The notes below the pieces were generated by a model that saw only the letters and a program-made list of their open reading frames with translations, made no database searches and was not told the origin of the DNA. 64,000 nt of DNA from Paraburkholderia acidisoli (GTDB taxonomy: Bacteria; Pseudomonadota; Gammaproteobacteria; Burkholderiales; Burkholderiaceae): contig NZ_CP046915.1 in the NCBI RefSeq assembly GCF_009789675.1, forward strand, positions 868,001 to 932,000, written 5' to 3'. Positions 62,816 through 64,000 of this stretch are shown here, one piece after another; position 1 is the stretch's first letter, and every line of letters begins with the position of its first letter. Position numbers and translations under genes: made by a program.

Positions 62816-64000
62816 TCAGAATTCGACCGTCGCGTTGGCGATGAACGTGCGCACGGCGCCCGGCAGCACGTAGTAGCCGTAGCCCGTGGTCCAGTAGCGC
62901 TTGTCGAACAGATTGTTGATGCCTGCGCGGAACGTCACGCTCTTGCCGCCGATTTCCGTGTCGTACTTCCCGCCGATATCCACGGTCGTGTACGAAGGCA
63001 CGATGAACTGGTTGGCCGCGTCCAGCGCCATGTTGCCCGTGTACTTGACGCCCGCGTCGAGCGTGAGGCCGTGCACGACCGAAGGCGAATACTCCACGCG
63101 CGCGGTCGCCTGGAAGCGCGGCGTGCCGTAGATACGCTTGCCGTTCACACTCGCGTCGTCGATACCCACGCCCTTGGCGTTGAGCGCGAGCACGCCCGCC
63201 ATCACGCGCCAGTCGCGTACCGGCGAGAACCAGGCGCTGGCATCGAGGCCCATGTAACGCTCGGTGCCGTCCTGCACGAAGATGTTCGCGGTGTTCGTGT
63301 AGTCGTAGCCGCGGTCGATGCGGAACAGCGCCACGTTGCCGCCCCAGCGCTCGCGATCGGTCTTGAAGCCCACCTCGTACTGCTTGCTGCGCAACGGGCC
63401 GAACACTTGCGGATAGTTCGCATTGAACGCCGAAGCCGCGCCGCCTTGCTCGAGCGACTCGACATAGCTCGCGTAAGCCGTCGAGTACGCGTCGGTCTTG
63501 AACATGATCGCGCCGGTCGGCGTGACGGGCGACTTGCCGTATTGCGACGCGTAGGTCTGGTCGACGTTATAGACGTCCTGACGATAGTGCGTGTAACGCA
63601 CGCCCACCAGCGCCGAGAGGCGGTCGGTGAACTGCATCGTGTCGCTCGCGAACAGTGCCGCCTGAGTGGTCGTGTTCTGGCGATACAGCTGCGAGTTGAA
63701 CGAGACGGCCGGGTTGTACAGCGTGATCGGCGTATAAATGTTGCCGGTGCCGAGCGAATAGCCGCCGGCGAGGCCGCCCGGCTGATTGTCGTATTCCGCG
63801 GTTTGATTGGAATATTCGGCGCCGAACGCGACGTCGTGCTTGATGAAGCCCGTCGAGAACTTGCCTTGCACCATGGCCGTCGCGTCCGAATAGAAATAGC
63901 GCGTCAGTGCGGTGTAGAGCGTATTCGAGTAGTCGCCCTGGGCGTCGTTGACCCACAGCAGGCTGTCGTCGTTGTAACGGTTGAGCTTGGAGAAGCGGTA
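62816..64000 (-). CDS. TonB-dependent siderophore receptor (C-terminal part; cut by window edge)
   Basis: 395 residues of the outer-membrane beta-barrel, open to the right edge (entering as YRFSKLNRYNDDSLLWV). Alternating strands such as DRLSALVGVRYTHYRQDVYN, AIMFKTDAYSTAYASYVES and SVTFRAGINNLFDKRYW, and the terminal Phe (NATVEF), are typical of FhuA/FpvA-like receptors. The plug domain and TonB box lie beyond the window. It imports an Fe-siderophore or similar chelate; which one is not clear. Confidence 0.92.
   Translation of the reverse strand, partial: YRFSKLNRYNDDSLLWVNDAQGDYSNTLYTALTRYFYSDATAMVQGKFSTGFIKHDVAFGAEYSNQTAEYDNQPGGLAGGYSLGTGNIYTPITLYNPAVSFNSQLYRQNTTTQAALFASDTMQFTDRLSALVGVRYTHYRQDVYNVDQTYASQYGKSPVTPTGAIMFKTDAYSTAYASYVESLEQGGAASAFNANYPQVFGPLRSKQYEVGFKTDRERWGGNVALFRIDRGYDYTNTANIFVQDGTERYMGLDASAWFSPVRDWRVMAGVLALNAKGVGIDDASVNGKRIYGTPRFQATARVEYSPSVVHGLTLDAGVKYTGNMALDAANQFIVPSYTTVDIGGKYDTEIGGKSVTFRAGINNLFDKRYWTTGYGYYVLPGAVRTFIANATVEF

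Overview
The window is GC-rich, densely packed, accessory-type proteobacterial DNA. Gene content points to Burkholderiaceae, probably Paraburkholderia, Caballeronia or a close relative, and probably a secondary replicon: many LysR, TetR and AraC regulators next to small catabolic or transport operons, a Burkholderia-type trimeric porin, an EF-G paralogue and several amino-acid and amide ABC importers. The genus is inference. I see no rRNA, tRNA, CRISPR array, integrase or transposase.

Layout. 1-1636: ABC-2 exporter (permease cut by the left edge, plus ATPase). 1880-2161: small secreted protein with its own terminator. 2453-5399: polar amino-acid ABC importer. 5677-10938: two DHA2-type MFS pumps and two LysR regulators. 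10987-15279: alpha/beta-hydrolase fused to a SnoaL-like domain; a GFA protein, a 45-aa peptide and an OmpR-type regulator joined by ATGA overlaps; an Asp-nucleophile alpha/beta-hydrolase and a TetR gene sharing one operator sequence. 15347-20873: EF-G-like GTPase, AraC regulator, NmrA-like protein, Rieske oxygenase. 20993-26062: operon of ATC-hydrolase-like protein, M20 carbamoylase and isochorismatase-like hydrolase, followed by a solute-binding protein and faced by a LysR gene. 26942-29114: Old Yellow Enzyme and divergent LysR. 29518-31095: chemoreceptor. 31102-36465: LysR and an opine/amino-acid-like import and oxidation operon. 36559-45644: nine-gene amide operon (Tat-dependent binding protein, two permeases, two ATPases, amidase, AmiC, AmiR, Fe-alcohol dehydrogenase).

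46027-59809 is the most unusual part. Two clearly paralogous TetR regulators of 220 aa flank a catabolic island: a KstD-like flavoprotein, a VOC protein, an MFS carrier, a DUF3237 protein, an SDR and a FUSC-type membrane protein on the plus strand; a porin, a second paralogous MFS carrier and two more SDRs on the minus strand. Both outward-facing promoters carry the same 14-bp imperfect palindrome (consensus near AAGTCAYGYGACYT) twice: one copy between the -35 and -10 boxes and one at the start region, about 21-22 bp apart. A further copy lies in front of the first TetR gene, and an orphan copy with a leader-like remnant lies near 59030. I read this as one regulon controlled by two cross-acting repressors. 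The substrate is unknown; a ketosteroid-like or other alicyclic ketone is one guess.

60023-64000: AraC regulator, an epimerase-like protein, a small periplasmic protein gene broken by one extra base in an A5 run, and the C-terminal part of a TonB-dependent receptor cut by the right edge.

Start codons were chosen from ribosome-binding sites, overlaps and family lengths. Where I shortened a longer reading frame I say so.
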